NCBI GenBank assembly: GCA_964517675.1
Contig: CAZFEL010000002.1
Location: 278,602 to 342,601 of the forward strand
From: Asbonarchaeum sp964517675
Lineage (GTDB): Archaea; Nanohalarchaeota; Nanosalinia; Nanosalinales; Nanoanaerosalinaceae
DNA: 64,000 bases
Direction of reading: 5' to 3'
Shown here: positions 8,052-16,826 of the stretch, in pieces
How the letters are laid out: each line of letters opens with the position of its first letter
Numbering within the stretch: position 1 is the stretch's first letter
Notes under the pieces: generated by a model
Seen by the model: only the letters and a program-made list of their open reading frames with translations
Databases searched by the model: none
Told to the model about the DNA's origin: nothing
Program-made: the position numbers and the translations under genes

Positions 8052-8609
8052 CTAGCCCAGCCGCTCGTTCAACAGCTCAAAGGCCTCCGCCGCATCATTC
8101 CCCGCCACCACAACATGGGTATCCTCACGGCAGGAGAGCAGCTCGGTCACATTGATACCGCGGCCCTCAAGCACAGACAGGACATAGGACACCACACCCG
8201 GCGTCGAGGCCAGCTCAGGTGGGCTCGACAGCGTCACGAGGACCTGGTCCTCGATCACCTCTCCCGGACAGCCGGACGGATCCTCCACGACAGCAGTGTG
8301 ACCCGAGGCAGTCGCGGCCGAGACGATACCCTCGAGACGCTCAGCCGACCGGCAGACAGCCACCCCGCCCCGCAGCTCCACCGTCGTCCCCGACAGGACC
8401 TCCGAGACCGCCTCCTGTCGGACACGGCGGCGCTCGGCCAGATCCTCCCGCAACCGTCGCAACGCCACCTTGATCGCCTCGAAGCTACCCTCAACCTCCT
8501 CACCCACCAGCCGGGCAAGGGCCGAATAGTTCACGATATCCTCCCGCAGGGCCTCCTGGACGTACGGCCGTCGCCGGACATACTCCTTTACAGCATCGCT
8601 CACAGACAT
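8052..8609 (-). CDS. ACT-domain protein with N-terminal helical region
   Basis: The 185-residue protein belongs to a type known from haloarchaea and relatives. It has an N-terminal helical, HTH-like part (DAVKEYVRRRPYVQEALRE, then YSALARLV) and a C-terminal ACT fold (GVVSYVLSVLEGRGINVTEL, then HVVVAGNDAAEAFELL). ACT domains usually bind amino acids allosterically. The start at 8609 is chosen because the TATA element acttaaaga (minus strand, 8632-8640) lies 27 bp upstream. An in-frame ATG at 8630 is too close to it. It is divergent from argG, so an arginine-responsive regulatory role is attractive but unproven. Confidence 0.72.
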   Translation of the reverse strand: MSVSDAVKEYVRRRPYVQEALREDIVNYSALARLVGEEVEGSFEAIKVALRRLREDLAERRRVRQEAVSEVLSGTTVELRGGVAVCRSAERLEGIVSAATASGHTAVVEDPSGCPGEVIEDQVLVTLSSPPELASTPGVVSYVLSVLEGRGINVTELLSCREDTHVVVAGNDAAEAFELLNERLG

Positions 8610-8707
8610 CGGTTGTACATTATAGGTCATTCTTTAAGTAAGTGTTACAGAACGGTCAGAATCTATAAAACGATACAATCACAAAACAGTGACAGCAGGT
8701 GACAAGA

Positions 8708-8758
8708 ATGGAACCATCCCAGCAGGGTGACCACGAAAGAGCAGATCAGCACCTATGA
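8708..8758 (+). CDS. Possible 16-codon upstream ORF before argG
   Basis: An ATG at 8708, preceded by a good Shine-Dalgarno sequence (aggtgac, 8698-8704), opens a 16-residue frame that ends at 8758, overlapping the argG start in another frame. The real argG start (GTG, 8727) lies inside it. This may be a regulatory leader peptide or chance. Confidence 0.25.
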   Translation: MEPSQQGDHERADQHL

Positions 8759-9962
8759 AGCAGACCAAACCATAGACACAGCAGTCCTTCTGTACTCAGG
8801 CGGCCTCGATACCTCCTGCATGGTCAAGTACATCCAGGACGCCTACGACGCCGACGTCATCACACTCACACTCGACCTCGGCCAGCCAGGTGTCAACCTC
8901 CAGGCAGTCAAGGACAAGGCCCTCGACCTCGGCGCCACAGAAGCCCACATTATCGACGCCAAAGACGAGTTCGCCGAACAGTACCTCAGCAAGGCCATCA
9001 AGGCCAACGCCACCTACCAGGGGTACCCGCTCTCGACCGCCATAGCACGGTACCTCACCGTCGAGAAGGCCGTCAAGATCGCCGAGGACCACAGTGCCGA
9101 CGCCATCGCCCACGGCAGCACAGGCAAGGGCAACGACCAGGTCCGGTTCGACGCCGCCATCCAGAACCTCGGCGACGGCATCCAGGCCCTCGCACCGGTC
9201 CGCGAATGGTCCATGACCCGCGACAAGGAACTCGCCTACGCAGAGAAACACGGCATCCCCGTCGAGGCCGAACACGACTCCCCGTACTCCACCGACGAGA
9301 ACATCTGGGGGAAATCCTCCGAATGCGGACCACTCGAGGACCCGGCCACCGCCCCGCCCGAGGACGTCTTCCAGTTCATCACACCGCCAGAACAGGCTCC
9401 AAACAAACCGGAAACCGTCACGATCGGGTTTGAAGACGGTTTACCAACCAGCCTCGACGGCGAGGAGCTGTCACTCCTCCAGATCATCCAGCAGCTCAAC
9501 CAGAAGGCCGGCACACACGGTATCGGGATCATCGACATCACCGAGGACCGCATCATCGGTCTCAAATCCCGCGAGATCTACGAGTGCCCCGCAGCCACCG
9601 TTTTGCTTGCCGCCCACGAGGACCTCCAGCAGTACTGCTGTACCAAACACGAGAACCAGATCAAAGGCCTGGTGGAGCAAAAATGGGCAGAACTCGCCTA
9701 CAGCGGCCTCTGGCACGACCCCGCCATGGACCACCTCGATGCCTTCCTCGAGTCCATCAACACCGGCGTCACCGGCGCCGTCGATGTCAAACTCTACAAG
9801 GGACAGGCCCAGATCACCGGGCGCAGCTCACCGAACGCCCTCTATGACCACAACCTCGCCACCTACCAGGAGGGCGAGACGTTCAACCAGGCCGCCTCGC
9901 CTGGGTTCATCGAACTCTGGAACCTCCAGACCAAGATGGCACAGGAGGTCGACAAGCAGTGA
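8727..9962 (+). CDS. argG: Argininosuccinate synthase
   Basis: The enzyme joins citrulline and aspartate at the cost of ATP, the penultimate step of arginine synthesis. Its 411 residues match the family length. The ATP-binding PP-loop is LLYSGGLDTSC (near residue 22), and the nucleotide/substrate motif STGKGNDQVRF is also seen. The start is GTG. A TATA box (ctataaaa, 8663-8670) predicts a leader of about 35 nt, unlike the many leaderless genes here, and that leader carries a short upstream frame. The argG stop overlaps the argH start by 4 bases (GTGA), so the two are coupled. Confidence 0.96.
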   Translation: MTTKEQISTYEADQTIDTAVLLYSGGLDTSCMVKYIQDAYDADVITLTLDLGQPGVNLQAVKDKALDLGATEAHIIDAKDEFAEQYLSKAIKANATYQGYPLSTAIARYLTVEKAVKIAEDHSADAIAHGSTGKGNDQVRFDAAIQNLGDGIQALAPVREWSMTRDKELAYAEKHGIPVEAEHDSPYSTDENIWGKSSECGPLEDPATAPPEDVFQFITPPEQAPNKPETVTIGFEDGLPTSLDGEELSLLQIIQQLNQKAGTHGIGIIDITEDRIIGLKSREIYECPAATVLLAAHEDLQQYCCTKHENQIKGLVEQKWAELAYSGLWHDPAMDHLDAFLESINTGVTGAVDVKLYKGQAQITGRSSPNALYDHNLATYQEGETFNQAASPGFIELWNLQTKMAQEVDKQ

Positions 9963-11278
9963 CCCTCTGGCAGACCGGACACGACACCACAGACCAGGAT
10001 CTCAAAGCATTCACAGCCAGCAAGGACAGCGAGCTCGATAACGGACTCCTCCAGATCGATATCCTCCTCAACATCGCCCACAGCCAGATGCTGGCCGAAC
10101 AGGGCCACCTCACCGAACAAGAGAAAGACGACATCCACACCGCACTGATCCAGCTCCACGAAGACCAGCCAGACATCAGCGGGTTCGAGGACGTCCACAC
10201 CGCCATCGAGGAGCTCGTCACACAGGAGACCGATGCCGGCACAAAGCTCCACACAGCCCGCTCGCGCAACGACCAGATCGCGACCGACACCCTCATCTGG
10301 CTCCGGTGGCAGGCGATCGAGACAGCACAGAAAACACTCACTGTGGTTGGTGGGCTGGAGACGGTTGGCGATAACACCGTTATTCCCGGTCGGACCCACA
10401 GCCGCCATGCCATGCCCACGACCACCGAGAACTGGACCGGCAGCTTCGCGGCGGCCTTACTGGACGGGCTCGATCAGCTCGACGTGCTGTACGACCAGTG
10501 CCTCTCGTGCCCGCTCGGGGCAGCCGCAGGCTTCGGGACCCACCTCGAGATCGACCGTGAGCGTACCGCTGCGCTGCTCGGGTTCGAGGACATCCAGGAC
10601 AACACCATCCACGCCGTCCAGAGCCGTGGCACCTACAGTTTGCAGGGGCTGCATGCCGTCCAGTCGATCGGGCTCGTCCTGGCAGATCTCGCCGATGCCC
10701 TGATCGAGCACACCGGGCCGGACGGCTGGCTGGAGCTTGACAGTAGCATGACAACGGGCAGCAGCATCATGCCTCAGAAGGAAAATCCCGACGGCCTCGA
10801 GCTTATCCGTGCCCGCTGCACGGAACTGCTCCATGCGCCAGGGACCACAGCCTCCGTCCTGCAGGGCGGCATGACCGGGTACAACCGCGACATCCAGCAG
10901 ACCAAACCCATCATCATGGAGACCTTCGGCCAGCTCCAGGACTGCCTCGATGCGATGGCCGTCCATATCGAGGCCCTGACGGTCGATGAGGAGGAAGCGG
11001 CGACCTCCCTTGCGGACGACCTGACAGCGGCCGCGGCAGCGAACGAGCTGGTCGAGGAGGGCATTCCTTTCCGGGATGCCTACCAGCAGGTCAAGGAAAA
11101 CGGTCCACCCGATGAGATGGAGCCGGAGCCGGCCGCATCATCGTTCCCCACAGATAGTCTCAAAGACGCCAAGCAGGACTGGAAGGAAAAAGCTACGGAT
11201 GAGGCGGCCTGGGAGGAAACGCTCCTCGCGATGGCGGCAGACGGGGATGACGAACAGAAACGTACAAAAACATCCTGA
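9959..11278 (+). CDS. argH: Argininosuccinate lyase
   Basis: A 439-residue member of the fumarase/aspartase superfamily that splits argininosuccinate into arginine and fumarate. The superfamily signature GSSIMPQKENPD is present, as is the substrate-binding region AGTKLHTARSRNDQIATD. It starts at a GTG overlapping the argG stop. It is slightly short and carries an acidic C-terminal tail. Together with argG and the following argS it forms an arginine synthesis-and-charging cluster. Confidence 0.95.
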   Translation: MTLWQTGHDTTDQDLKAFTASKDSELDNGLLQIDILLNIAHSQMLAEQGHLTEQEKDDIHTALIQLHEDQPDISGFEDVHTAIEELVTQETDAGTKLHTARSRNDQIATDTLIWLRWQAIETAQKTLTVVGGLETVGDNTVIPGRTHSRHAMPTTTENWTGSFAAALLDGLDQLDVLYDQCLSCPLGAAAGFGTHLEIDRERTAALLGFEDIQDNTIHAVQSRGTYSLQGLHAVQSIGLVLADLADALIEHTGPDGWLELDSSMTTGSSIMPQKENPDGLELIRARCTELLHAPGTTASVLQGGMTGYNRDIQQTKPIIMETFGQLQDCLDAMAVHIEALTVDEEEAATSLADDLTAAAAANELVEEGIPFRDAYQQVKENGPPDEMEPEPAASSFPTDSLKDAKQDWKEKATDEAAWEETLLAMAADGDDEQKRTKTS

Positions 11279-11304
11279 CCAATCCAGGGATAGAGCACAC
11301 AGCC

Positions 11305-13017
11305 ATGGCACGGATCACCCACCTCCTCGCGGACGAGCTCAGCGACCGGCTCGGGGTCACTGTCGAGCCTGACGATATCGAACGGCCGGACATCGAGCGG
11401 GGCGATTATGCCTATCCGGCCATGAAGGCAGCGGCCGAGACAGACAACAACCCCCGCCAGATTGCGGAAAGCATCAGCGAGGACCTCGAGGACATCGATA
11501 TCATCGATTCCGTCGAGGTCGCGGGCCCCGGATACCTCAACATCCATCTCGACCGGGAGATGTTCGGTCAGCGTGTCGAGGAGACGCTCGAAAGCACGAC
11601 CATGGGCGTCGGCCAGCAGGATGGATCCGTCCTGGTCGAGTTCTCCTCCCCGAACGTTGCCAAGCCGATGCATGTCGGCCATTTCCGGAACAACGCACTC
11701 GGCGATTCCCTCCAGCGCATCCTCTCCTTTGTCGGGTACGACGTGACATCGGAGAATTACCTGGGAGACTGGGGGACACAGTACGGCAAGCTCATCTACG
11801 CGTTCAAGGAGTACGGCTCGATGGAGGCCTTCAAGGAGGAACCGATGGAGCACATGTTCGAGCTCTACGTCACGTTCCACGATGAGATGGAGGACTCGGA
11901 GAACGCAGAGAGTTCCTCCGATCGAGCGAACGCTTCGAGTTCGTCGAGCGACGAGGAGATGGAGGAGAAAGGCCGCAAGTGGGCCGCGAAGATCGAGGAC
12001 GGCGACAAGGAGGCCGCGGAGCTGTGGGAGATATTCCGCGATGCATCGATCGAGTACCACAAGCAGGACTATCGACGAATGGGGGTCACGTTCGACCGCT
12101 GGACCGGTGAATCCACCGTCGTCGAGGATGCCCGCGCCATGGTCCAGGACTGGGTCGATGCCGGCGAACTGGGATACGATGAGGACGGATCGGTCTTCAT
12201 GGAGTTCAGTGACCACGACCTGCCTGGCGCAGTGATGTTGAAGGCAGATGGATCGACTCTTTACCTGACACGGGACCTGTACAATCTCAAGAAGCGCAAA
12301 GAGGAAGGTTTCGATATGAACATGTACGTCGTCGGCTCCGAGCAGGAGCTACACTTCCAGCAGGTCTTTGCAGCGGCCGATGAGCTCGGGCTTGATCCTT
12401 CCGGTTCCGAGCACGTCTCCTACGGGCTGTTGTCCCTCCCGGAGGGGAGCATGTCCTCACGTCGTGGGCGGATCATCCGGCTGGAACACGCAATCGATGA
12501 GGCAATCGAGCGGGCGGAGGAGAAAGCGAGCGAAGAAGTGGAACGGGACATCGACAACGCCGAGGCGATCGGTATAGGGGCACTGAAGTACGCGAACCTC
12601 GCCGTGACCAGGAGCAAAGACATCGAGTTCGACTGGGATCGGGCGCTGTCGTTCGAAGGTGACTCCGGCCCGTACCTCCAGTACTCGAACGTGCGGGCGA
12701 AAAGCATCCGCAGGAAGACAGATCACGACGGCACCATGGCGGGACATCTGACCGATGCCGAGCACACGCTGGTCCGTGAGATGGAGCGGTTCCCCGAGGT
12801 CATCGAACGGAGTGCACGACAGCGGGAACCGGCACGGATAGCGAACTATCTCTCAGGGCTCTGTGAGGAGTTCAACAGCTTCTATCATTCTTGCCCTGTG
12901 CTCGATGCGGAGGACGAGACCACCATTCGACGTCGGCTGCGGATTGTCGAGCTGTTCGTCGAGGTGAGCGGACAGGGCATGGAGCTTCTCGGCATCGAGC
13001 CCCTGGACGGGATGTAG
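11305..13017 (+). CDS. argS: Arginyl-tRNA synthetase
   Basis: A class I aminoacyl-tRNA synthetase of 570 residues. The HIGH-type motif is HVGH (123-126), the KMSKS loop is degenerate (GSMSSRRGR), and GDWGTQYGKLIYAF is the usual arginyl-specific segment. The N-terminal tRNA-recognition domain and a C-terminal DALR-like anticodon domain are both present. An unusual Ser/Glu-rich acidic insertion (about 11900-11970, runs of Ser and Asp/Glu) interrupts the connective region, consistent with salt adaptation. It follows argH by 26 bp. Confidence 0.95.
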   Translation: MARITHLLADELSDRLGVTVEPDDIERPDIERGDYAYPAMKAAAETDNNPRQIAESISEDLEDIDIIDSVEVAGPGYLNIHLDREMFGQRVEETLESTTMGVGQQDGSVLVEFSSPNVAKPMHVGHFRNNALGDSLQRILSFVGYDVTSENYLGDWGTQYGKLIYAFKEYGSMEAFKEEPMEHMFELYVTFHDEMEDSENAESSSDRANASSSSSDEEMEEKGRKWAAKIEDGDKEAAELWEIFRDASIEYHKQDYRRMGVTFDRWTGESTVVEDARAMVQDWVDAGELGYDEDGSVFMEFSDHDLPGAVMLKADGSTLYLTRDLYNLKKRKEEGFDMNMYVVGSEQELHFQQVFAAADELGLDPSGSEHVSYGLLSLPEGSMSSRRGRIIRLEHAIDEAIERAEEKASEEVERDIDNAEAIGIGALKYANLAVTRSKDIEFDWDRALSFEGDSGPYLQYSNVRAKSIRRKTDHDGTMAGHLTDAEHTLVREMERFPEVIERSARQREPARIANYLSGLCEEFNSFYHSCPVLDAEDETTIRRRLRIVELFVEVSGQGMELLGIEPLDGM

Positions 13018-13059
13018 GGAAGAAGCATAAAAGCCAGCAGCGGTAATCTGGGTGCACTG

Positions 13060-13572
13060 ATGAACATCATCCTGACCGGTGAGCCCGGCGTGGGCAAGAC
13101 ACGTCTCGTGGACGAGATCGTGGACGAGCTCGACCGGGAGGTCGGGGGCATCGGGGTCGAGAAAGACGCCCAGGACGAACTGCAGGCTCTCAGGCTGCAG
13201 GACCGGGCATCAGGGGAGACTGACCTGCTGGCCTCCCGGGAGCTGGACGAAGGCCCGGAGGCAGAAGGACTGCGGATCGATGTCGAGACGATCAATGACC
13301 TCTCGACCCGGGCTATCAACGATGCGATCAGGAAGGGTCGTCTTATCGTGATCGATATGATCGGGCGGATCGAGATGCACTCCTCACTGTTCCGTGAGGC
13401 GGTCCGTGATGCGTTCCGGGGGAGCGAGGATGTCATAGCGATCGTCGAACCGGAGTACGTGGATGAGTTCGAGGACGAGGGCCAGGTTATCGAACTGGAG
13501 GAGGATAACCGCGATGCCATCAAGGACAGGATCCTCGATCTGCTCCGGTCTGAGGGGGACGACGGCACGTAA
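13060..13572 (+). CDS. THEP1-type nucleoside triphosphatase
   Basis: A 170-residue P-loop protein of the archaeal THEP1/DUF265 NTPase family. Walker A is GEPGVGKT (7-14) and the Walker B/sensor region is IVIDMIGRIEM, where the family usually has IDEIGxME. Members hydrolyse NTPs; the biological role is unsettled. The ATG is leaderless, with a TATA element (gcataaaag, 13025-13033) about 30 bp before it. The C-terminus is acidic. Confidence 0.82.
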   Translation: MNIILTGEPGVGKTRLVDEIVDELDREVGGIGVEKDAQDELQALRLQDRASGETDLLASRELDEGPEAEGLRIDVETINDLSTRAINDAIRKGRLIVIDMIGRIEMHSSLFREAVRDAFRGSEDVIAIVEPEYVDEFEDEGQVIELEEDNRDAIKDRILDLLRSEGDDGT

Positions 13573-13615
13573 AAATATAAACCACCAGTACATCATTGAA
13601 GGTGTAGGTGACAGA

Positions 13616-14314
13616 ATGGGTACAGAGGACGTTCCACGGGTATCATCAGGAGTCAAAGGGCTGGATGACCTCATCGAAGGAGGGTTCCCCAAGGGATCGA
13701 TTACCCTCATCTCGGGAGGCGCCGGCTGTGGTAAGACAATCTTCTGCAACCAGTACCTGTGGGATGGACTCCAGAACGGTGAGAAGGTCCGTTACATCTC
13801 CCTCGAGGAACCGGTCGACGATATCATGGGCGATGCCGAGGTCTTCGGCTGGCAGTTCCGCGATTACGAGGAGGAAGGCCAGTTCAAGATCGATTACATC
13901 AAGCCCTCCTCGGGTTCCCGCGGGTTCATCGATAAGATCAACGAGCTGGCGAGTGAGGAAGGTGTCTCGCGCCTTGTGATCGATTCGATCTCCGTCATGC
14001 TTGGTGCCTACGGTGGCACGCAGGCGAAAAAGCGTGATAACCTCTATGACCTTCTCCGCAACATCAAGCGGGCCGGTCCGACCACGCTTCTGACCTCTGA
14101 GATTCCGGAGAACGATGAGAAGGCACTGTCACGGTACGGGGTCTCGGAGTTCGTCGCCGACGGTGTCGTGGTGCTGTACTACACCGGCGTCGGCGAGGGA
14201 GCGTTCCGCAACCTGGAGGTCCGGAAGATGCGACGGACGGACCACACACCGGGGACGCACCCGTTCAACATCACCGAACAGGGCATCAACCTGACGAGCG
14301 AGGCAGGCTTCTGA
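13616..14314 (+). CDS. Single-domain KaiC-family ATPase (KaiC-1)
   Basis: A 232-residue RecA-like ATPase of the KaiC/GvpD/ArlH superfamily. Walker A is GGAGCGKT, Walker B is RLVIDSISVM. The C-terminal KMRRTDHTPGTHPF block is the signature of archaeal KaiC proteins. The start at 13616 is preferred over earlier in-frame codons because the typical N-terminus (VSSGVKGLDDLIEGGFPKGS) begins shortly after it and a TATA box (aaatataa) lies at 13574-13581. It converges with the long KaiC gene. It is one of five KaiC-type genes in 19 kb. Confidence 0.9.
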   Translation: MGTEDVPRVSSGVKGLDDLIEGGFPKGSITLISGGAGCGKTIFCNQYLWDGLQNGEKVRYISLEEPVDDIMGDAEVFGWQFRDYEEEGQFKIDYIKPSSGSRGFIDKINELASEEGVSRLVIDSISVMLGAYGGTQAKKRDNLYDLLRNIKRAGPTTLLTSEIPENDEKALSRYGVSEFVADGVVVLYYTGVGEGAFRNLEVRKMRRTDHTPGTHPFNITEQGINLTSEAGF

Positions 14315-14369
14315 TCGCTCCACGAGGCAGGTCCTGCGGACGCGTTTAAGAACGAAGACCGTCTTCCAG

Positions 14370-16775
14370 TCATGTCCCCATGAACCCGCCCTGTGGATCG
14401 AATATCTTGATACCATCCCGCGTGATATCGAAGGGGAAAATCTCCGTGCGGTGATCAGTACGGCGCATCTTCCGTATCGTGAGGGTGCGCTTGTGCTCTT
14501 CCGCGACCGGGACGAACTCCAGCAAGATGACCGTGTCGACGAGGAACTCGATGATCCCACCACCGGACAGCCCCTCTGAGGTCTCCGGGACAGTACCGGT
14601 CAGGACCGCGGTCACGTTGGCCTCCCGGAGCTTGTTGAGCAGAGAGGCAAGGGCCACCCGGGCCATGTACTCGTCCCTGATGAACATCTCGATGATCGAG
14701 ACAGAATCGATGATGACCCGCTCCGCATCGATCTCATCGACCGCCGCCATGACCTCATCCAGGAGGTTCGAGATGTACGACCGGACCAGCCGGTTGAGGT
14801 TATCGATCTCCTTGCTCGGGAAGATGGGCTTGATCGAGAGGATCTTGACGAGACCTTCTTCCTCCATCTCCTCGAAGCTCCAGCCGAACATGGCCTCGAT
14901 GTCGGCGCGTATATCCTCCTGGCGCTCCTCGGTCGTCACATACACGCCCGATTCACCAGCATCTGCGCCGCCCTTGAGGAAGTTGGCACAGAACGCAGTC
15001 TTACCCGTACCTGTCTTTCCCGTGACGAGGTTCATCGTCCCCTGGACCAGTCCGCCCTGCATCTTCTCGTCCAGACCATCCACACCCGTCGTCACGCGGT
15101 CGACCTGGAGGCTCGGGGGGAGCTCATTCTCGTCCTCGTACTCATAGCCTTCCGATCCTTCCTCATCTCTTTCCCCGTCATCGCCGTCATCCTCATCAGG
15201 CTCCGCGGTATCAGCCCCTTCCTCGTCATCGTCATGAGAGCTGCCGAAGATGGAATCGACGACAGACCGGACGACGTTTTTGCCCTCCGGCTCTTCTGCC
15301 TCGTGCTGCTTTTCGAACTCGCGGACCTTCTGTTCGACATCAGCCTCCGGCACCCGGTCATCCGGAGCGCTCGCATCAGACTCCGTTTCAGGCTCTTCCG
15401 GCCCGGGCTCCGGTACCTCCGATCCTTCCACAGCACCGGCCTCGGACCCTGTCGGCTCCTCGACCGTCTCGTCTTCTTCAGAAGCCTCCTGTGGCGTCCA
15501 TGTCTCATCCTCGTCCTCACGCGTTGGCGGCTCCTCGTCCTCCTGATCGGCTTCGTCCTCCTGTTGTGCATCTTCTGCTGACCTCTCCGGGCTTCTCGGC
15601 CCCTCTCCGCCGGATGGTTGTTCACCGACCGCATCCTCGTCCCCATCAGGCTCCTCGAGTCCAATCTGTTCCTCTGGGCCGTCATCAGCTTCCGTCTTCC
15701 CGGCCCCTTCAGCGGGCCTGACTGGAGATCCTTCCGCCGGAGTGTCGCGTTCTCCGGCATCAGCCGATCGTTCCGCGGGGCGTTCCGGAGGCTCCTCAGT
15801 ATCTGTATCGCAGCCTGACTCATCGTGCTCTTTATCGGTGGTCTCGGCCGTTTCTTCAGCCGGCCGTGCCGGCTCGCTGGTTTCTTCCTCCGTCGCTGGC
15901 TCCTCGGGGGATCGTTCCGGCGCTCGTTCCTGTTCGTCCTCGTCCGGCTGCTCGGGAGGACGCACCGGTTCGTCCTCATCCTCCTGCAGTTTCTCCCGCC
16001 CTCCAGGACGCACCACCGGCCTCTCGGGCGTTTCTTCGTCCGATCCGTCTCCTGTGCTGTCTTGCGGTCGGTTTTCTCCGTTTTCAGGAGATCCCTGTTC
16101 AGTTTCCGATCGTTCGTCTGGTCGCTCCGATTGGTCCGTCTCTGTCGGTGACCTTCCAGGACGCTCATCCGGCTTTTCTTCCCCGGGAGACGCATCCTCC
16201 GGCTCGGATGCCTCGATGCCGTGTGGTCCGGTCTCGTCCTCCCTATCGCCGGTTATGTTCTCGTACTCCTCCCGGAGCCGTTCGAGTATCTTTTTCTTCT
16301 CCTCTTTCTCCTCGCCCTGGAGGTCCTCGAATTCCTCCTCGAGTTCCTCCCAGCGCTTCTCCGGTATGTCTTGTTGCTTCAGCTCCTCGAGCTCTTCCCT
16401 GATCTCTTTCGGCTGGCCTGCGACGACCTTCTCCTGCTCTGTCGGTTCCTCGACATCATCGGGGATCGAGAGGAGCTCATCGAGGGTCCGATCGAAGATG
16501 ATGCCTTGTTCCTTCGAGTCCGTCGTCAGGAGGACATCATCGTCAGGCGCGACCGTCCGTGCATTGGCCTGGAACTCGATAACATGGGTCTCGCCGGGTT
16601 CGAGGTGCATGTACTCCAGACCGACGTACAGCTGGCCCACGTACATCTTGACGAACTCATAGAGCTTGGCGTCGCCGCTGTTGACGAGCTCGAAGTGGAG
16701 ATCGATCATGTCCTCGCCACGGCGCACGGAGAAATCGTGTACCTCAAGAGCGGTCTCAGAGCCCAATGCTTGCAC
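14370..16775 (-). CDS. KaiC-family ATPase with long acidic linker (KaiC-2)
   Basis: An 801-residue protein in three parts. The N-terminal part (to about 130) is beta-rich, like an Ig/CARDB-type domain (FELVNSGDAKLYEFVKMYV), and is followed by a charged coiled-coil region to about 190. Next comes a roughly 350-residue disordered stretch made almost wholly of Glu, Asp, Pro, Ser, Thr and Arg with recurring RPxER/PEEP-like units. Residues 552-801 are a KaiC/ArlH-like domain: Walker A GKTGTGKT, Walker B RVIIDSVSII, and the KMRRTDHRTEIFPFDI block. GTG start, with TATA attttaata at about 16803-16811. It lies directly downstream of the giant surface protein gene on the same strand. Confidence 0.88.
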   Translation of the reverse strand: MQALGSETALEVHDFSVRRGEDMIDLHFELVNSGDAKLYEFVKMYVGQLYVGLEYMHLEPGETHVIEFQANARTVAPDDDVLLTTDSKEQGIIFDRTLDELLSIPDDVEEPTEQEKVVAGQPKEIREELEELKQQDIPEKRWEELEEEFEDLQGEEKEEKKKILERLREEYENITGDREDETGPHGIEASEPEDASPGEEKPDERPGRSPTETDQSERPDERSETEQGSPENGENRPQDSTGDGSDEETPERPVVRPGGREKLQEDEDEPVRPPEQPDEDEQERAPERSPEEPATEEETSEPARPAEETAETTDKEHDESGCDTDTEEPPERPAERSADAGERDTPAEGSPVRPAEGAGKTEADDGPEEQIGLEEPDGDEDAVGEQPSGGEGPRSPERSAEDAQQEDEADQEDEEPPTREDEDETWTPQEASEEDETVEEPTGSEAGAVEGSEVPEPGPEEPETESDASAPDDRVPEADVEQKVREFEKQHEAEEPEGKNVVRSVVDSIFGSSHDDDEEGADTAEPDEDDGDDGERDEEGSEGYEYEDENELPPSLQVDRVTTGVDGLDEKMQGGLVQGTMNLVTGKTGTGKTAFCANFLKGGADAGESGVYVTTEERQEDIRADIEAMFGWSFEEMEEEGLVKILSIKPIFPSKEIDNLNRLVRSYISNLLDEVMAAVDEIDAERVIIDSVSIIEMFIRDEYMARVALASLLNKLREANVTAVLTGTVPETSEGLSGGGIIEFLVDTVILLEFVPVAEEHKRTLTIRKMRRTDHRTEIFPFDITRDGIKIFDPQGGFMGT

Positions 16776-16826
16776 CTGTTCAAGGAATGGCCGGTCTCGG
16801 TTATTAAAATTTCCGTCCTGCAGCCG

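Noticed and set aside
11080..12216. Minus-strand open frame of 378 codons
   Set aside because: It runs antisense to argS and the argH end, both of which have clear catalytic motifs.
15092..16195. Arg/Lys-rich minus-strand frame overlapping the long KaiC gene
   Set aside because: It is an out-of-frame reading of the Glu/Pro/Ser/Arg linker. The KaiC frame has a promoter, start and conserved ATPase domain.
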